Part shown: positions 29,223-39,500 of the stretch, one piece after another
Position numbering within the stretch: position 1 is the first letter of the stretch
Layout of the letters: the number at the start of each line of letters is the position of its first letter
Assembly: GCF_017491605.1 (NCBI RefSeq)
Contig: NZ_JAFGYY010000008.1
Span: forward strand, 178,090-242,089
Length of the DNA stretch: 64,000 bases
Source: Pseudomonas sp. 30_B
Lineage (GTDB): Bacteria > Pseudomonadota > Gammaproteobacteria > Pseudomonadales > Pseudomonadaceae
Reading direction: 5' to 3'
Translations under genes and position numbers: made by a program
The notes under the pieces: generated by a model
What the model was told of the DNA's origin: nothing
What the model saw: only the letters and a program-made list of their open reading frames with translations
Databases searched by the model: none

Positions 29223-29693
29223 TCACGGGTTGACCTGGTAGCCACGCCCCTGCAGGCAGCTGCTGTAGGCCGAGGAACTCGCCTGGCTCTGCGTGGCCTG
29301 CTGGTTGCGGCGGTCCTGACGGCGATCCTGGCGCTGGCGGGATGCCCCCACCACGGCCCCGGCGGCGGCGACTTCGCCGGCACGGTTCTGCCGGTACTGC
29401 TGCTTGGCGTCATCGCTGGCCCGGTCGTAGATCTCGTCGTGCTGCTGGCCGCGCACTTCGGCGGCCACCGCCCCGGCGGCCGCGCCCCTGGCCGCGCCCC
29501 GCACTCGCCCGCCGACCTTCGGGTCGGTGCTGGTGGTCGAGCTGCTCGCGGCATTGGCGGCAACCCCGTTGCAGTAGTCCATGTCCTGTTGCACCTGCTG
29601 GCTGCTCTGGCCATTGAGCGGCACCACCGTCTGCGCTCCTGCCGGCGCTATGCAGACCAGCGCCAACAAGCATCCAAAAGTCACTTTACGCAT
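29223..29693 (-). CDS. Secreted Gly/Ala-rich (glycine-zipper-like) protein
   Basis: 156 aa. A signal peptide is visible (MRKVTFGCLLALVCIAPAGA, cleavage before QTV). A Cys pair (MDYCNG and the C-terminal YSSCLQGRGYQ) could form a disulfide in the periplasm. The middle, residues about 58-115, has small-residue stretches (GGRVRGAARGAAAGAVAAEV and AGEVAAAGAVVGAS) typical of YMGG-like zipper proteins. Next comes a Gln/Arg-rich linker. Function unknown. Divergent from plsB; 168 bases separate the two starts. Confidence 0.75.
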   Translation of the reverse strand: MRKVTFGCLLALVCIAPAGAQTVVPLNGQSSQQVQQDMDYCNGVAANAASSSTTSTDPKVGGRVRGAARGAAAGAVAAEVRGQQHDEIYDRASDDAKQQYRQNRAGEVAAAGAVVGASRQRQDRRQDRRNQQATQSQASSSAYSSCLQGRGYQVNP

Positions 29694-29861
29694 CGTTCCA
29701 CCTCCATAAATGGGAACCCTGAGTTAGCAGGATAGTCCCTGCCGATACGGCGTTCGCTGCCGCCGACCAGCCGCCTGCGGCTTTGCCGCAGACCCGCCGA
29801 TCCGGCACACTAACGCTCCTGAGTAATCGCTCGTTTTATTTCTGCCAGCCATAGGGCCTGT

Positions 29862-32369
29862 ATGCCTCGTTACCCGTTCCGCCGCTTCGGTTTTGGTGCC
29901 CTGCGCCGCCTGCTGTACCTCTGGGTGCGCTCGGAAACCATCAACCAGTCGGCCTTCAGCCTGAAGATCGACCGCAGCAAACCGGTCCTCTACGTCCTGC
30001 AGCAGCCCTCGGTCAGCGATCTGGCCGTGGTCGACACAGAATGCCGCAAGGCCGGCCTGCCGCGCCCGGTGATGCCGGTCGCTATCGGCGAGTCCATCGA
30101 GCCCGCGGCCTTCTTCTACCTGACTCCGGAGCCCGACTGGCTTGGCCGCCAGGACAAGCGCGGCGCACCGCCGACGCTGGTACGCACGCTCAATGCCATT
30201 GGCCAGAACGGGATCGACGACGCGCAGATCGTCCCCGTCAGCGTGTTCTGGGGACAATCGCCGGATAGCGAAAAGAGCGCCTGGAAGTTGCTGTTCGCCG
30301 ACAACTGGGCGGTGACCGGGCGCCTGCGCAAGCTGGCGCGCATCCTGATCCTCGGCCGCAAGACCCGCGTGCAGTTCTCCGCGCCTATCCATCTGCGCGA
30401 GCTGGTGGAGCAGAACAAGGGCCACGCGCGCACCCTGCGCATGGTGCAACGCATCCTGCGGGTGCACTTCCGCAACCAGAAGACCGCCGTGATCGGCCCG
30501 GACCTTTCCCACCGCCGCACCCTGGTCAAGGGCCTGCTGCGCGCGCCGCTGGTGCGCCAGGCGATCCAGGAAGAGTGCGAAACCCAGAAGATCTCCCAGG
30601 AGAAGGCCGAGGCCACCGCGCTGCGCTACGCCAACGAGATCGCCGCCGATGTCTCCTACCCGGTGATCCGTTTCCTCGAAGTAACCCTGACCTGGTTCTG
30701 GAACAAGCTCTACGAGGGCGTGAAGGTCAACCACATCGAGCGCGTGCAGGACGTCGCCCAGGGCCACGAGATCGTCTACGTGCCCTGCCACCGCAGCCAC
30801 ATCGACTACCTGCTGCTGTCCTACCTGCTGTTCCGCAACGGCCTGACCCCGCCGCACATCGCCGCCGGCATCAACCTCAACATGCCCATCGTCGGCTCGA
30901 TCCTGCGCCGTGGCGGCGCCTTCTTCATGCGTCGCAGCTTCAAGGGCAACCAGCTGTACACCGCGGTGTTCAACGAATACCTGCACACCCTGTTCAGCCG
31001 CGGCTTCTCCACCGAATACTTCGTCGAAGGCGGCCGCTCGCGCACCGGGCGCATGCTGCACCCGCGCACCGGGATGCTGGCGATCACCCTGCGCAGCTTC
31101 CTGCGCGACTCGCGCCGCCCCATCGTCTTCGTCCCCGTGTACATCGGCTACGAGCGCGTGCTCGAAGGCCGCACCTACCTGGGCGAACTGCGCGGCGCGG
31201 CGAAGAAGAAGGAGTCGATCTTCGACATCTTCAAGGTCATCGGCGCGCTGAAGCAGCGCTTCGGGCAGGTCTGGGTGAACTTCGGCGAGCCGATCCACCT
31301 CGACCGCTTCCTCGACCAGCAGCAGCCGGACTGGCGCCAGCAGGAACTGGCCCCGGAGTTCCGCCCGGCCTGGCTGTCGGAAACCACCCACCACCTGGCC
31401 CGCGACGTCGCCCGTCACCTGAACGACGCCGCCGCGATCAATCCGGTGAACCTGGTGGCCCTGGCGCTGCTCTCCACCACCCGCCTGGCGCTGGACGAAA
31501 CCGCCCTGGCGCGGGTCATCGACCTCTACCTCGGCCTGCTGCGCAAGGTGCCCTACTCGCCCAGCGCCACCCTGCCCGACGGCGACGGCCAGCAGCAGAT
31601 CGAATACGTGAAGAGCATGAACCTGCTCAGCGAGCAGAAGGACGCCCTCGGCCGCATCTGCTACCTCGACGAGCAGAACGCGGTACTGATGACCTACTAC
31701 CGCAACAACATCCTGCACATCTTCGCCCTGCCCGCGCTGATCGCCAGCTTCTTCCAGAACAGCGGGCGAATCAGCCGCGAGCAGCTGCTGCGCTACACCC
31801 GCGCGCTGTATCCGTATCTCCAGGCCGAGCTGTTCATCCGCTGGAATCTGGACGAGCTGGACGCGGTGGTCGACCAGTGGCTGCAAGCCATGGTCGACGG
31901 TGAACTGCTCAGGCAGGAGAACGACACCTTCATCCGCCCGGCGCCCAGCTCGCGCCAGTTCGTACTGTTGACCCTGCTGGCCCGTGCCATCACCCAGACG
32001 CTGCAGCGCTTCTACATGTCGATTTCGCTGGTGCTCAACGCCGGACAGAAGCAGCTCACCGCCGAGGAGCTGGAAAACCTCTGCACCGTCATGGCCCAGC
32101 GCCTGTCGATCCTGCACGGCCTGAACGCCCCCGAGTTCTTCGACAAGAGCCTGTTCCGCCATTTCATCCAGACGCTGCTGGAGGAAGACGTGCTGCGCAA
32201 GGACGAGAACGGCAAGCTGAGCTTCCACGAGCTGCTGGGCGAGCTGGCCGAGGGCGCGGCCAAGCGGGTATTGCCGGCGGAAATCCGGCTCTCCATCCGC
32301 CAGGTTGCGCTGGAGCAGCCGAACCCGGCAACACCGGCCGAACAGCCTGCGGTCACTCCGGGGAACTGA
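29862..32369 (+). CDS. plsB: Glycerol-3-phosphate O-acyltransferase PlsB
   Basis: First acylation step in phospholipid synthesis, on the inner membrane, using acyl-CoA or acyl-ACP; 835 aa. Acyltransferase block [13 protein letters not shown] is near residue 310 (catalytic His/Asp). Block II is [13 protein letters not shown], block [16 protein letters not shown], block [15 protein letters not shown]. The start is ATG 29862 ([14 protein letters not shown]). Its product feeds CdsA, encoded 23 kb away. Confidence 0.97.
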   Translation: MPRYPFRRFGFGALRRLLYLWVRSETINQSAFSLKIDRSKPVLYVLQQPSVSDLAVVDTECRKAGLPRPVMPVAIGESIEPAAFFYLTPEPDWLGRQDKRGAPPTLVRTLNAIGQNGIDDAQIVPVSVFWGQSPDSEKSAWKLLFADNWAVTGRLRKLARILILGRKTRVQFSAPIHLRELVEQNKGHARTLRMVQRILRVHFRNQKTAVIGPDLSHRRTLVKGLLRAPLVRQAIQEECETQKISQEKAEATALRYANEIAADVSYPVIRFLEVTLTWFWNKLYEGVKVNHIERVQDVAQGHEIVYVPCHRSHIDYLLLSYLLFRNGLTPPHIAAGINLNMPIVGSILRRGGAFFMRRSFKGNQLYTAVFNEYLHTLFSRGFSTEYFVEGGRSRTGRMLHPRTGMLAITLRSFLRDSRRPIVFVPVYIGYERVLEGRTYLGELRGAAKKKESIFDIFKVIGALKQRFGQVWVNFGEPIHLDRFLDQQQPDWRQQELAPEFRPAWLSETTHHLARDVARHLNDAAAINPVNLVALALLSTTRLALDETALARVIDLYLGLLRKVPYSPSATLPDGDGQQQIEYVKSMNLLSEQKDALGRICYLDEQNAVLMTYYRNNILHIFALPALIASFFQNSGRISREQLLRYTRALYPYLQAELFIRWNLDELDAVVDQWLQAMVDGELLRQENDTFIRPAPSSRQFVLLTLLARAITQTLQRFYMSISLVLNAGQKQLTAEELENLCTVMAQRLSILHGLNAPEFFDKSLFRHFIQTLLEEDVLRKDENGKLSFHELLGELAEGAAKRVLPAEIRLSIRQVALEQPNPATPAEQPAVTPGN

Positions 32370-32374
32370 AAGGC

Positions 32375-32398
32375 AGCGGCCGGTTGATACCGGCCGCT
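32375..32398 (+). terminator. Hairpin after plsB
   Basis: AGCGGCCGGT-TGAT-ACCGGCCGCT, a perfect 10-bp stem six bases after the plsB stop. The following TTGACGCC gives only a weak T-run. Confidence 0.6.
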
Positions 32399-32465
32399 TG
32401 ACGCCTGCTTGTCACGGTCGATAGATTTTTGGCGATCCCCCCTTTCCGCGGTCAGGAACGCCCTC

Positions 32466-32912
32466 GTGTTCGACAGGATTCTGATCGTCTGCACCGGCAA
32501 CATCTGCCGTAGCCCCATCGCCGAGCACCTGCTGCGCGAAGCCTTGCAGGGCAGTGACATCGCCGTCAGCTCCGCCGGGCTCGGCGCGCTGGTCGACCAT
32601 CCCATCGACTGTACCGCCCTGGCCACCCTCCAGCACCACGGTCATCGCCCGCCATCGCACCGCGCACGCCAGCTGACCGCCGAGCTTGCCCATGAGGCCG
32701 ACCTGATCCTGACCATGGAGCAGGGCCAGATCCAGAGCATGATCCAGCGCGTCCCCGAAACACGCGGGAAAATCTTCCTGCTCGGCAAGTGGCAAAGCGA
32801 ACAGGAGATTCCCGACCCGTACCGCCAGGGACCGGAAGCCTTCGAGCACAGCTACGGGTTGATCGAGCGTGCCGTGGCCAGCTGGGCAGAGCGCCTGCTG
32901 GCGCGCCGATAG
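32466..32912 (+). CDS. Low-molecular-weight protein tyrosine phosphatase (Wzb-like)
   Basis: Cytoplasmic phosphatase, 148 aa. The phosphate loop CTGNICRSP is at residues 9-17 (nucleophile Cys9, Arg15). The general-acid Asp is in IPDPYRQGPEAFEHSY near residue 117. Closest in type to Wzb/Etp enzymes that dephosphorylate the Wzc polysaccharide co-polymerase. The start is GTG 32466 with AGGAA upstream; an earlier in-frame start at 32409 is not supported. No Wzc-type kinase gene is in the window, so its partner must be elsewhere. It is first of a three-gene set with a glycosyltransferase and an SDR. Confidence 0.88.
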   Translation: MFDRILIVCTGNICRSPIAEHLLREALQGSDIAVSSAGLGALVDHPIDCTALATLQHHGHRPPSHRARQLTAELAHEADLILTMEQGQIQSMIQRVPETRGKIFLLGKWQSEQEIPDPYRQGPEAFEHSYGLIERAVASWAERLLARR

Positions 32913-33050
32913 TTCGACGGCCGACAAACGTAGCGTCCGCTCTGCCACGACCGCGTAGCAAAAAGACTACGCTGAGGTTCTGCCCGACCATATTCCGCAG
33001 TTTGGTCTCTCCAGGTAGTCGCTCAACTGACTCGGAGCCTGCGTCTGAAT

Positions 33051-34223
33051 ATGAAGACACCTCATATCACCAAGGTCGCGATCATCCACTACTGGTGGCT
33101 GAGCAATCGCGGCGGCGAGGCCGTCTGCTCCGCAATTGCGGAGCTGTATCCCGACGCGGATATCTTCATCCATGTCTGCGATGAGCAGGTCGTGCGCCAG
33201 GCATTGCCTGGAAACTTCCAGGGAAAGATAGGCACGACATTCATTTCGAAACTGCCCAAAGCGCGCAGGCACTATCAGAAGTACTTGCCCCTCATGCCGC
33301 TTGCGCTCGAACAGCTCGATCTCACGCCGTATGACCTGATCATCAGTAGCGAATCCGGCCCAGCCAAGGGCGTCATTACCCGCCCTGACTCCGTTCACAT
33401 CTGTTATTGCCATTCGCCCATGCGCTATGTGTGGGACATGTATCACGAGTACCTGTCCGGAGCGGGGCGTTTCGTTCGAACACTGTTCCCCGTCATTGCC
33501 CATTGGCTCAGGGTCTGGGACAGGCTTTCGGCGGACCGCGTCGACTACTTCATCGCCAACTCGACCTTCGTTGCATCGCGCATCCGGAAGTTCTACCGGC
33601 GCGACTCGGAAATCATCTTTCCCCCCGTCAACGTCTCGGACTTCAATCCGCGGCTGGAGCGGGGTGACTTCTATCTGTGCCTGGGCCAGCTGGTCGCCTA
33701 CAAACGCGCCGACATGGCGGTCGAAGCCTTCAACAGGCTCGGACTGCCCCTGGTGGTGGTCGGCGAAGGCGAGCTGTTCGAGTCGTTGACGAAGATCGCC
33801 GCGCCAAACGTCAAGTTGATGGGGCGTCAGCCCTTTTCAGTCATTCAGGATCTGCTGCAACGCTGCCGCGGGTTGATTTTCCCGGGGATGGAGGATTTCG
33901 GCATCGTCCCGGTCGAAGCCATGGCGGCAGGCGCTCCGGTGATCGCCTACGGAAAAGGCGGCGCCCTGGATACCGTCATTCATGGCAAGACCGGCATTCT
34001 GTTTCAGGAACAAAGCGTCGATGCATTGATGGAGGCCGTCAGGCAGCTTGAGCGTGGCGAGTTCGATTTCACTCCGGCAGAAATGCACCTGCATGCGCAG
34101 CGTTTCGCAAAACCCGTATTCCAGCAGCGCATCAAGGCATTCGTGAACCAGGCACTGACCCAGACGCCCTCCACGGAAAGACACGACCCCGGCCTACCTC
34201 CCGAAGTCAGGCAGCACTCCTGA
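33051..34223 (+). CDS. GT4-family glycosyltransferase (WbaZ/WbpZ-like)
   Basis: GT-B-fold retaining transferase, probably adding a sugar such as mannose or rhamnose to a lipid-linked glycan at the inner membrane; 390 aa. The N-terminal donor loop region is HYWWLSNRGGEAVCSAIAEL. The GT4 EX7E motif lies in FPGMEDFGIVPVEAMAAGAP (residues about 281-289), followed by VIAYGKGGALDTV. Codon choice looks less G/C-biased than in plsB or the DUF4197 gene, judged by eye, which suggests acquisition. Sugar specificity cannot be read from the sequence. Confidence 0.85.
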   Translation: MKTPHITKVAIIHYWWLSNRGGEAVCSAIAELYPDADIFIHVCDEQVVRQALPGNFQGKIGTTFISKLPKARRHYQKYLPLMPLALEQLDLTPYDLIISSESGPAKGVITRPDSVHICYCHSPMRYVWDMYHEYLSGAGRFVRTLFPVIAHWLRVWDRLSADRVDYFIANSTFVASRIRKFYRRDSEIIFPPVNVSDFNPRLERGDFYLCLGQLVAYKRADMAVEAFNRLGLPLVVVGEGELFESLTKIAAPNVKLMGRQPFSVIQDLLQRCRGLIFPGMEDFGIVPVEAMAAGAPVIAYGKGGALDTVIHGKTGILFQEQSVDALMEAVRQLERGEFDFTPAEMHLHAQRFAKPVFQQRIKAFVNQALTQTPSTERHDPGLPPEVRQHS

Positions 34224-34285
34224 GGACGAACAGGTGGCCATCCCGTTTTCATGACCGGTGAATACTCACCCATTGCAGGTCCATC

Positions 34286-35305
34286 ATGCGCTGTGCCGTC
34301 ATCTTCGGAGGCTCCGGCTTCATAGGCGTTTTCTTTGCCAGGCACCTGCTGGCAACGGGAGCCTTCGAAAAGGTCTATCTGTTCGACAAGGAACAGGTCG
34401 CCGACAAACCTTTCCCCTATCGAACCAGGCTGGTGCAGGAATCTGCCGGCATCGTCGAGGTTCGCGGCGATGTTCGCCAACCCATCGACTGGACGCCCGC
34501 GGAATCGATTTCGCTCATCGCGAACTTCGCCGCCGTGCATCGCGAACCCGGTCATGACGACTTCGAGTATTACGAGACCAACCTGCAGGGCGCCCAGCAT
34601 GTCTGTGCCTGGGCCGAACGCGTGGGTTGCAACGACATCATCTTCACCAGTTCGATCTCTCCCTACGGGCCGAGCGAGGAACAGAAGGACGAGCGCTCGC
34701 TGCCCGTCCCCATGACCGCCTATGGCGGATCGAAACTGGTGGCGGAGAAGATGCACCTGGCCTGGCTCGCGGCAGACCAGGACACGCGGCACCTGGTGAT
34801 CGTGCGGCCCGGCGTGGTGTTCGGTCCCGGCGAGGGCGGCAATGTCTCGCGCCTGATCAAGGCGGTGCTGCGTCACTACTTCTTCTACATGGGCAACCGC
34901 GATACCCGGAAGGCCGGCACCTACGTCAAGGAGCTGTGCAATGCCATGTACTGGATGCTCGAACGGCAGAAGGCCCAGGGGGAGCACTACTCACTGTTCA
35001 ACATGTCGATGAATCCCGGGCCGTCGATCCAGGACTATGTCGATACCGTCTGCCAGGTGGCCGGGGTGAAACGGCGCGTGCCGGAGATCCCCTTCCACGT
35101 CCTGCTTGGCGCCGCCCATTGCATAGACCTGGTCGCCCGCCCGCTGGGCATTCGCCACCCGTTCAGCCCGGTTCGTATCCGCAAGCTGGTGCGTTCCAAC
35201 AATATCCATCCCGCTCGCCTCGTCGAACTGGGTTACCCCTATCAGTTCGACCTGAAGTCCGCCTTCAGCGATTGGAAGTCCGCCGCGCCCGAAGAATGGC
35301 GCTGA
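34286..35305 (+). CDS. Extended-SDR NAD-dependent epimerase/dehydratase
   Basis: Nucleotide-sugar-modifying enzyme candidate, 339 aa. The Rossmann loop is VIFGGSGFIGVFFARH at residues 5-20. The catalytic set is Ser in FTSSISPYGP and Tyr/Lys in AYGGSKLVAEK near residue 145. It probably supplies or modifies a sugar for the upstream glycosyltransferase, 62 bases away. No RmlD/GalE-specific signature was recognised, so the substrate is open. The C-terminal third has a hydrophobic patch but no clear membrane helix. Confidence 0.8.
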   Translation: MRCAVIFGGSGFIGVFFARHLLATGAFEKVYLFDKEQVADKPFPYRTRLVQESAGIVEVRGDVRQPIDWTPAESISLIANFAAVHREPGHDDFEYYETNLQGAQHVCAWAERVGCNDIIFTSSISPYGPSEEQKDERSLPVPMTAYGGSKLVAEKMHLAWLAADQDTRHLVIVRPGVVFGPGEGGNVSRLIKAVLRHYFFYMGNRDTRKAGTYVKELCNAMYWMLERQKAQGEHYSLFNMSMNPGPSIQDYVDTVCQVAGVKRRVPEIPFHVLLGAAHCIDLVARPLGIRHPFSPVRIRKLVRSNNIHPARLVELGYPYQFDLKSAFSDWKSAAPEEWR

Positions 35306-35468
35306 CCAGGGAACCCGTCGCACCCGGCACGTTCCAATGCTCCGTCCCTGTGCGCTGATTCATCGCACCTCCGGGTTTTCCCCGACGGCCTCCGTCCGTT
35401 ACTCTCCGCGCCTCATTTTTCACCTCGACGGCCAGCTAGGCCGCCGAGCTTCGCTCAAGGAAGTCTCG

Positions 35469-36146
35469 ATGTTGCGAATCCCTGCCCTGCTGGCCGGCGC
35501 CCTGCTCTCGGTCAACGCCTTCGCCCTGTCCCTCTCCGACCTCAGCCAGAGCGACGCATCCACCGGCCTGAAGGACGCCCTGACCCAGGGCGCACAGGTG
35601 GCCGTGAAACAGCTCAGCCAGCCCGGCGGCTTCAGCAATGACCCGCAGGTGCGCATCGAGCTGCCCGGCAAGCTGGGCAAGGCCGCCAAGACCATGAAGC
35701 AGTTCGGCATGGGCGCCCAGGTCGACCAGCTGGAAGCCAGCATGAACAAGGCCGCCGAGGCCGCCATGCCGCAGGCCCAGGCGCTGCTGGTGGATGCGGT
35801 GAAGAAGATGACCGTGACCGACGCCAAGGGCATCCTCCAGGGCGGCGACCATGCCGCCACCGACTACCTGAACCGCAGCAGCCGCGAACAGCTGCGCGCC
35901 AAGTTCCTGCCGATCATCAAGCAGGCCACCGACCAGGTCGGGGTGGCCAAGCAGTACAACGCCTTCGCCAGCCAGGCCACCGCCTTCGGCGTGGTCGATG
36001 CCAAGAGCGCCAACGTCGAGAACTACGTGACCGAGGAAGCGCTGGACGGCCTGTTCAAGATCATCGCCGAGCAGGAGAAGAGCATCCGCCAGGACCCGGC
36101 CGCCGCGGCCACCGGGATGGCGAAGAAGGTGTTCGGGGTGCTCTGA
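35469..36146 (+). CDS. DUF4197 family secreted protein
   Basis: 225 aa. A signal peptide (MLRIPALLAGALLSVNAFA) is followed by an alpha-helical mature domain: SDASTGLKDALTQGAQVAVK, PGKLGKAAKTMKQFGMGAQV, then LFKIIAEQEKSIRQDP near the end. The function of DUF4197 is unknown; the location should be the periplasm. The start is ATG 35469 (CAAGGAAGTCTCG upstream). It lies after the presumed inserted cassette, and its base composition returns to that of the core genes. Confidence 0.85.
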   Translation: MLRIPALLAGALLSVNAFALSLSDLSQSDASTGLKDALTQGAQVAVKQLSQPGGFSNDPQVRIELPGKLGKAAKTMKQFGMGAQVDQLEASMNKAAEAAMPQAQALLVDAVKKMTVTDAKGILQGGDHAATDYLNRSSREQLRAKFLPIIKQATDQVGVAKQYNAFASQATAFGVVDAKSANVENYVTEEALDGLFKIIAEQEKSIRQDPAAAATGMAKKVFGVL

Positions 36147-36164
36147 AACATCCGTCTCAAGAGC

Positions 36165-36188
36165 GTTCGCGAGCAAGCTCGCTCCTAC
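36165..36188. repeat. Single REP element
   Basis: TTCGCGAGCAAGCTCGCTCC ending in TAC; the standard Pseudomonas REP sequence in inverted orientation, just after the DUF4197 gene. Confidence 0.8.
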
Positions 36189-36197
36189 AGGTAAAGC

Positions 36198-36221
36198 AAA
36201 GCCCGGCATCTGCCGGGCTTT
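36198..36221 (+). terminator. Rho-independent terminator of the DUF4197 gene
   Basis: AAAGCCCGGC-ATCT-GCCGGGCTTT plus two further Ts, a perfect 10-bp stem. Confidence 0.88.
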
Positions 36222-36266
36222 TTCATGCCTGCTCCTACAGGGAAACACGGCCGTGACCGGTTTGGT

Positions 36267-36413
36267 GTAGGAGCGGACCTTGTCCGCGAAATCCATCGCG
36301 GCGGGCTGGTTGCCGCCAGGGAATCACCTCGGCATGGCGCCCGATCCGTACACAGCGCTCATCCTTCAACGCCGGCGTGGCGGCGGGACTTCGCGGACAA
36401 GTTCCGCTCCTAC
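36267..36413. repeat. BIME: two inverted REP elements about 150 bp apart
   Basis: GTAGGAGCGGACCTTGTCCG at the left and CGGACAAGTTCCGCTCCTAC at the right. With the flanking repeats it fills the 360-base gap between the convergent DUF4197 and mexK genes; nothing else is visible there. A close relative of this pair lies at 58738-58883. Confidence 0.8.
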
Positions 36414-36439
36414 GGGAACCGAAACGCCGGAGCTAGCCT

Positions 36440-36486
36440 GTAGGAGCGCGCCATGCGCGCGATTCGCGGGCATGGCCCGCTCCTAC
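36440..36486. repeat. Compact REP pair downstream of mexK
   Basis: GTAGGAGCGCGCCATGCGCG joined to GGGCATGGCCCGCTCCTAC, forming one long imperfect hairpin 20 bases from the mexK stop. Confidence 0.75.
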
Positions 36487-36506
36487 AGGTCTACTCCGCA
36501 GCCCTC

Positions 36507-39500
36507 TCAGGCTTCCTTCTTCACCCTGAACCACGCCGCATACAGCGCCGGCAGGAACAGCAGGGTGAGCGCCGTGGCGACGATCAGGCCGCCCATGATC
36601 GCCACCGCCATCGGCCCGAAGAACACGCTGCGCGACAACGGGATCATCGCCAGCACCGCCGCCAGCGCGGTCAGCACGATGGGACGGAAGCGCCGCACCG
36701 TGGCCTCGATGATCGCGTGCCAGGTGTCCAGGCCATGGGCGCGGTCCTGTTCGATCTGGTCCACCAGGATCACCGAGTTGCGCATGATCATCCCGGCGAG
36801 CGCGATGGTGCCGAGCATCGCCACGAAGCCAAAGGGCTTCTGGAACACCAGCAGGAACAGGGTCACGCCGATCAGCCCCAAGGGCGCGGTGAGGAACACC
36901 ATGATCATCCGCGAGAAGCTGCGCAGCTGGATCATCAGCAGGCTCAGCACCACCACGATGAACAGCGGCACGCCGGCGTTCACCGAGTTCTGGCCCTTGG
37001 CCGAATCCTCCACCGTGCCGCCGACTTCCAGCAGGTAGCCATCGGGCAGCTCGGCGCGAATCGGGTCCAGGGTCGGCGAGATCTGTTTCACCAGGGTGGC
37101 CGGCAGCGAATCGTCGTAGATGTCGGCGCGCACGGTCACGGTGGGCAGGCGGTTGCGCCGCCAGATGATGCCTTCCTCGAAGCCATACTCCAGGGTCGCC
37201 ACCTGCGACAGCGCCACGCTGCGGCCGCTGCTGGTCTGCATCGACAGGCTGGGCAGCTGCGACAGGTCATGCCGCTCGCGCTCGTCACCGCGCAGGAGGA
37301 TTTCGATCAGCTCGTTGTCCTCGCGGTAGAAGCTCACGGTGGAGCCGGTCAGCGAGCTCTGCAGGAACTGCGAGATGTCCGCCGTGCTCACCCCGAGGGC
37401 GCGGGCGCGCTCCTGGTCGATGTCGAGGAACACTGCCTTGCTCGGCTCCTCCCAGTCCAGGTGCACGTTCACCACGTGGGGGTTCTCGCGCATCTTGTCG
37501 GCGACCTTGCGCGCCAGCGCGCGGACCTCCGGGATGTGCTCGCCGGAGACGCGGAACTGCACCGGATAGCCCACCGGCGGGCCGTTCTCCAGGCGGCTGA
37601 TACGGGTGCGCAGGGTCGGGAAATCCTCGTTCATGTGCTTGATCAGCCACTGGCGGATTTCCTCGCGGGCCTCCAGGTTCTTCGCCAGCACCACGAACTG
37701 GGCGAAGCTCGCCGCCGGCAGTTGCTGGTCCAGCGGCAGGTAGAAGCGCGGCGAACCGGTGCCGACGTAGGCCACGTAGTTGTCGATGCCCGGATGCTCG
37801 GCGAGCATCTTCTCCAGGCGGTTGACCTGCTCGGCGGTGGCGGTGAGCGAATCGCCCTCGGCCAGCTTCAGGTCCACCAGCAGTTCCAGGCGCGCTGACG
37901 GCGGGAAGAACTGCTGCGGCACCAGGCGGAACAGCATGATCGAGCCGATGAAGGCCGTCACGGTGAGGAGGATCACCGTCTTGCGGTAGCGCACGCACCA
38001 CTCCACCACGCGGCGGAAGCGCTGGTAGAAGGCGGTCGAATACGGGTCGTGGCCCTTGTCGGTGCCGCCGTGCTTCTCCGCGTAGCGCTTGGCCAGGTCC
38101 GGTAGCAGCTTCTCGCCCAGGTAGGGCACGAACACCACGGCGGCGACCCAGGACACCAGCAGCGCGATGGTCACCACCTGGAACAGCGAACGGGTGTACT
38201 CGCCGGTTCCCGACTGCGCAGTGGCGATCGGCAGGAAGCCGGCGGCCGTCACCAGGGTGCCGGTGAGCATTGGGAAGGCGGTACTGGTCCAGGCGTAACT
38301 GGCCGCCTTCAGGCGGTCGTAGCCCTGCTCCATCTTCACCGCCATCATCTCCACGGCGATGATCGCGTCGTCCACCAACAGGCCCAGCGCCAGCACCAGC
38401 GCGCCGAGGGAAATCTTGTGCAGGCCGATGCCGAAGTAGTACATGGCAGCGAAAGTCATCGCCAGCACCAGAGGGATCGACAGCGCCACCACCAGGCCGG
38501 TGCGCAGGCCGAGGGAGAAGAAGCTCACCAGCAGCACGATGATCAGCGCCTCGGCCAGCACGCGGACGAACTCGCCCACGCTCTCGCGCACCGCCTCCGG
38601 CTGGTCGGACACCTTGCGCAGCTCCATGCCCGCCGGCAGGGTCTGCTGCAGGCGCGCGAATTCGGCGTCCAGGGCCTTGCCCAGCACCAGGATGTCACCG
38701 CCGTCCTTCATCGCCACGGCGATGCCGATGGCGTCCTCGCCCATGAAGCGCATGCGCGGCGCAGGCGGATCGTTGAAGCCCCGGTGCACGTCGGCCACGT
38801 CACCGATGCGGAAGGTGCGGTCGCCCACGCGGATCGGGAAGGCGCGGATGTCTTCCACCGAATCGAAGCGGCCGGACACGCGCAGTTGCACGCGGTCGGT
38901 GGTGGTTTCGAAGAAGCCGGTGGCGGTCACCGCGTTCTGCTCTTCCAGCGCCTTCTGCACCGCCGCCAGCGGCAGGCCGAGGGTGGCGAGCTTGGTGTTG
39001 GACAGGTCGATCCAGATCTTCTCGTCCTGTAGACCGACCAGCTCGACCTTGCCCACGTCCTTGATCCGCTGCAGCCGCAGTTGCAGGCGGTCGGCGTAAT
39101 CCTTGAGCACCGCGTAGTCGAAACCCTTGCCCGACAGCGCGTAGATATTGCCGAAGGTGGTGCCGAACTCGTCATTGAAGAACGGCCCCTGGATGCCCTG
39201 CGGCAGGGTGTAGCGGATGTCGCTGACCTTCTTGCGGATCTGGTACCACAGCTCGGGGATATCGCGGGAGCGGAAGTCCTCGCGGGCGATGAAAGTGACC
39301 TGGGATTCGCCGGGGCGGGAGAAGGAAACGATGCGGTCGTAGTCGCCGGTCTCCATCAGCTTCTTCTCGATGCGCTCGGTCACCTGGCGCGAGACTTCCT
39401 CGGCGGTCGCGCCCGGCCAGTTGGTCTTCACCACCATGGCCTTGAAGGTGAACGGCGGGTCCTCGCTCTGCCCCAGCTTGGTGTACGACAGCGCACCGAC

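Noticed and set aside
29724..32228. 834-aa minus-strand open frame
   Set aside because: Antisense of plsB; plsB carries all four acyltransferase motifs.
32913..33050. Gap between the phosphatase and glycosyltransferase genes as a hidden gene
   Set aside because: 138 bases with no ORF showing coding bias; probably a promoter or spacer only.
36453..37898. 481-aa plus-strand open frame under mexK
   Set aside because: Antisense shadow with low-complexity His/Gln/Arg composition; starts inside a REP element.
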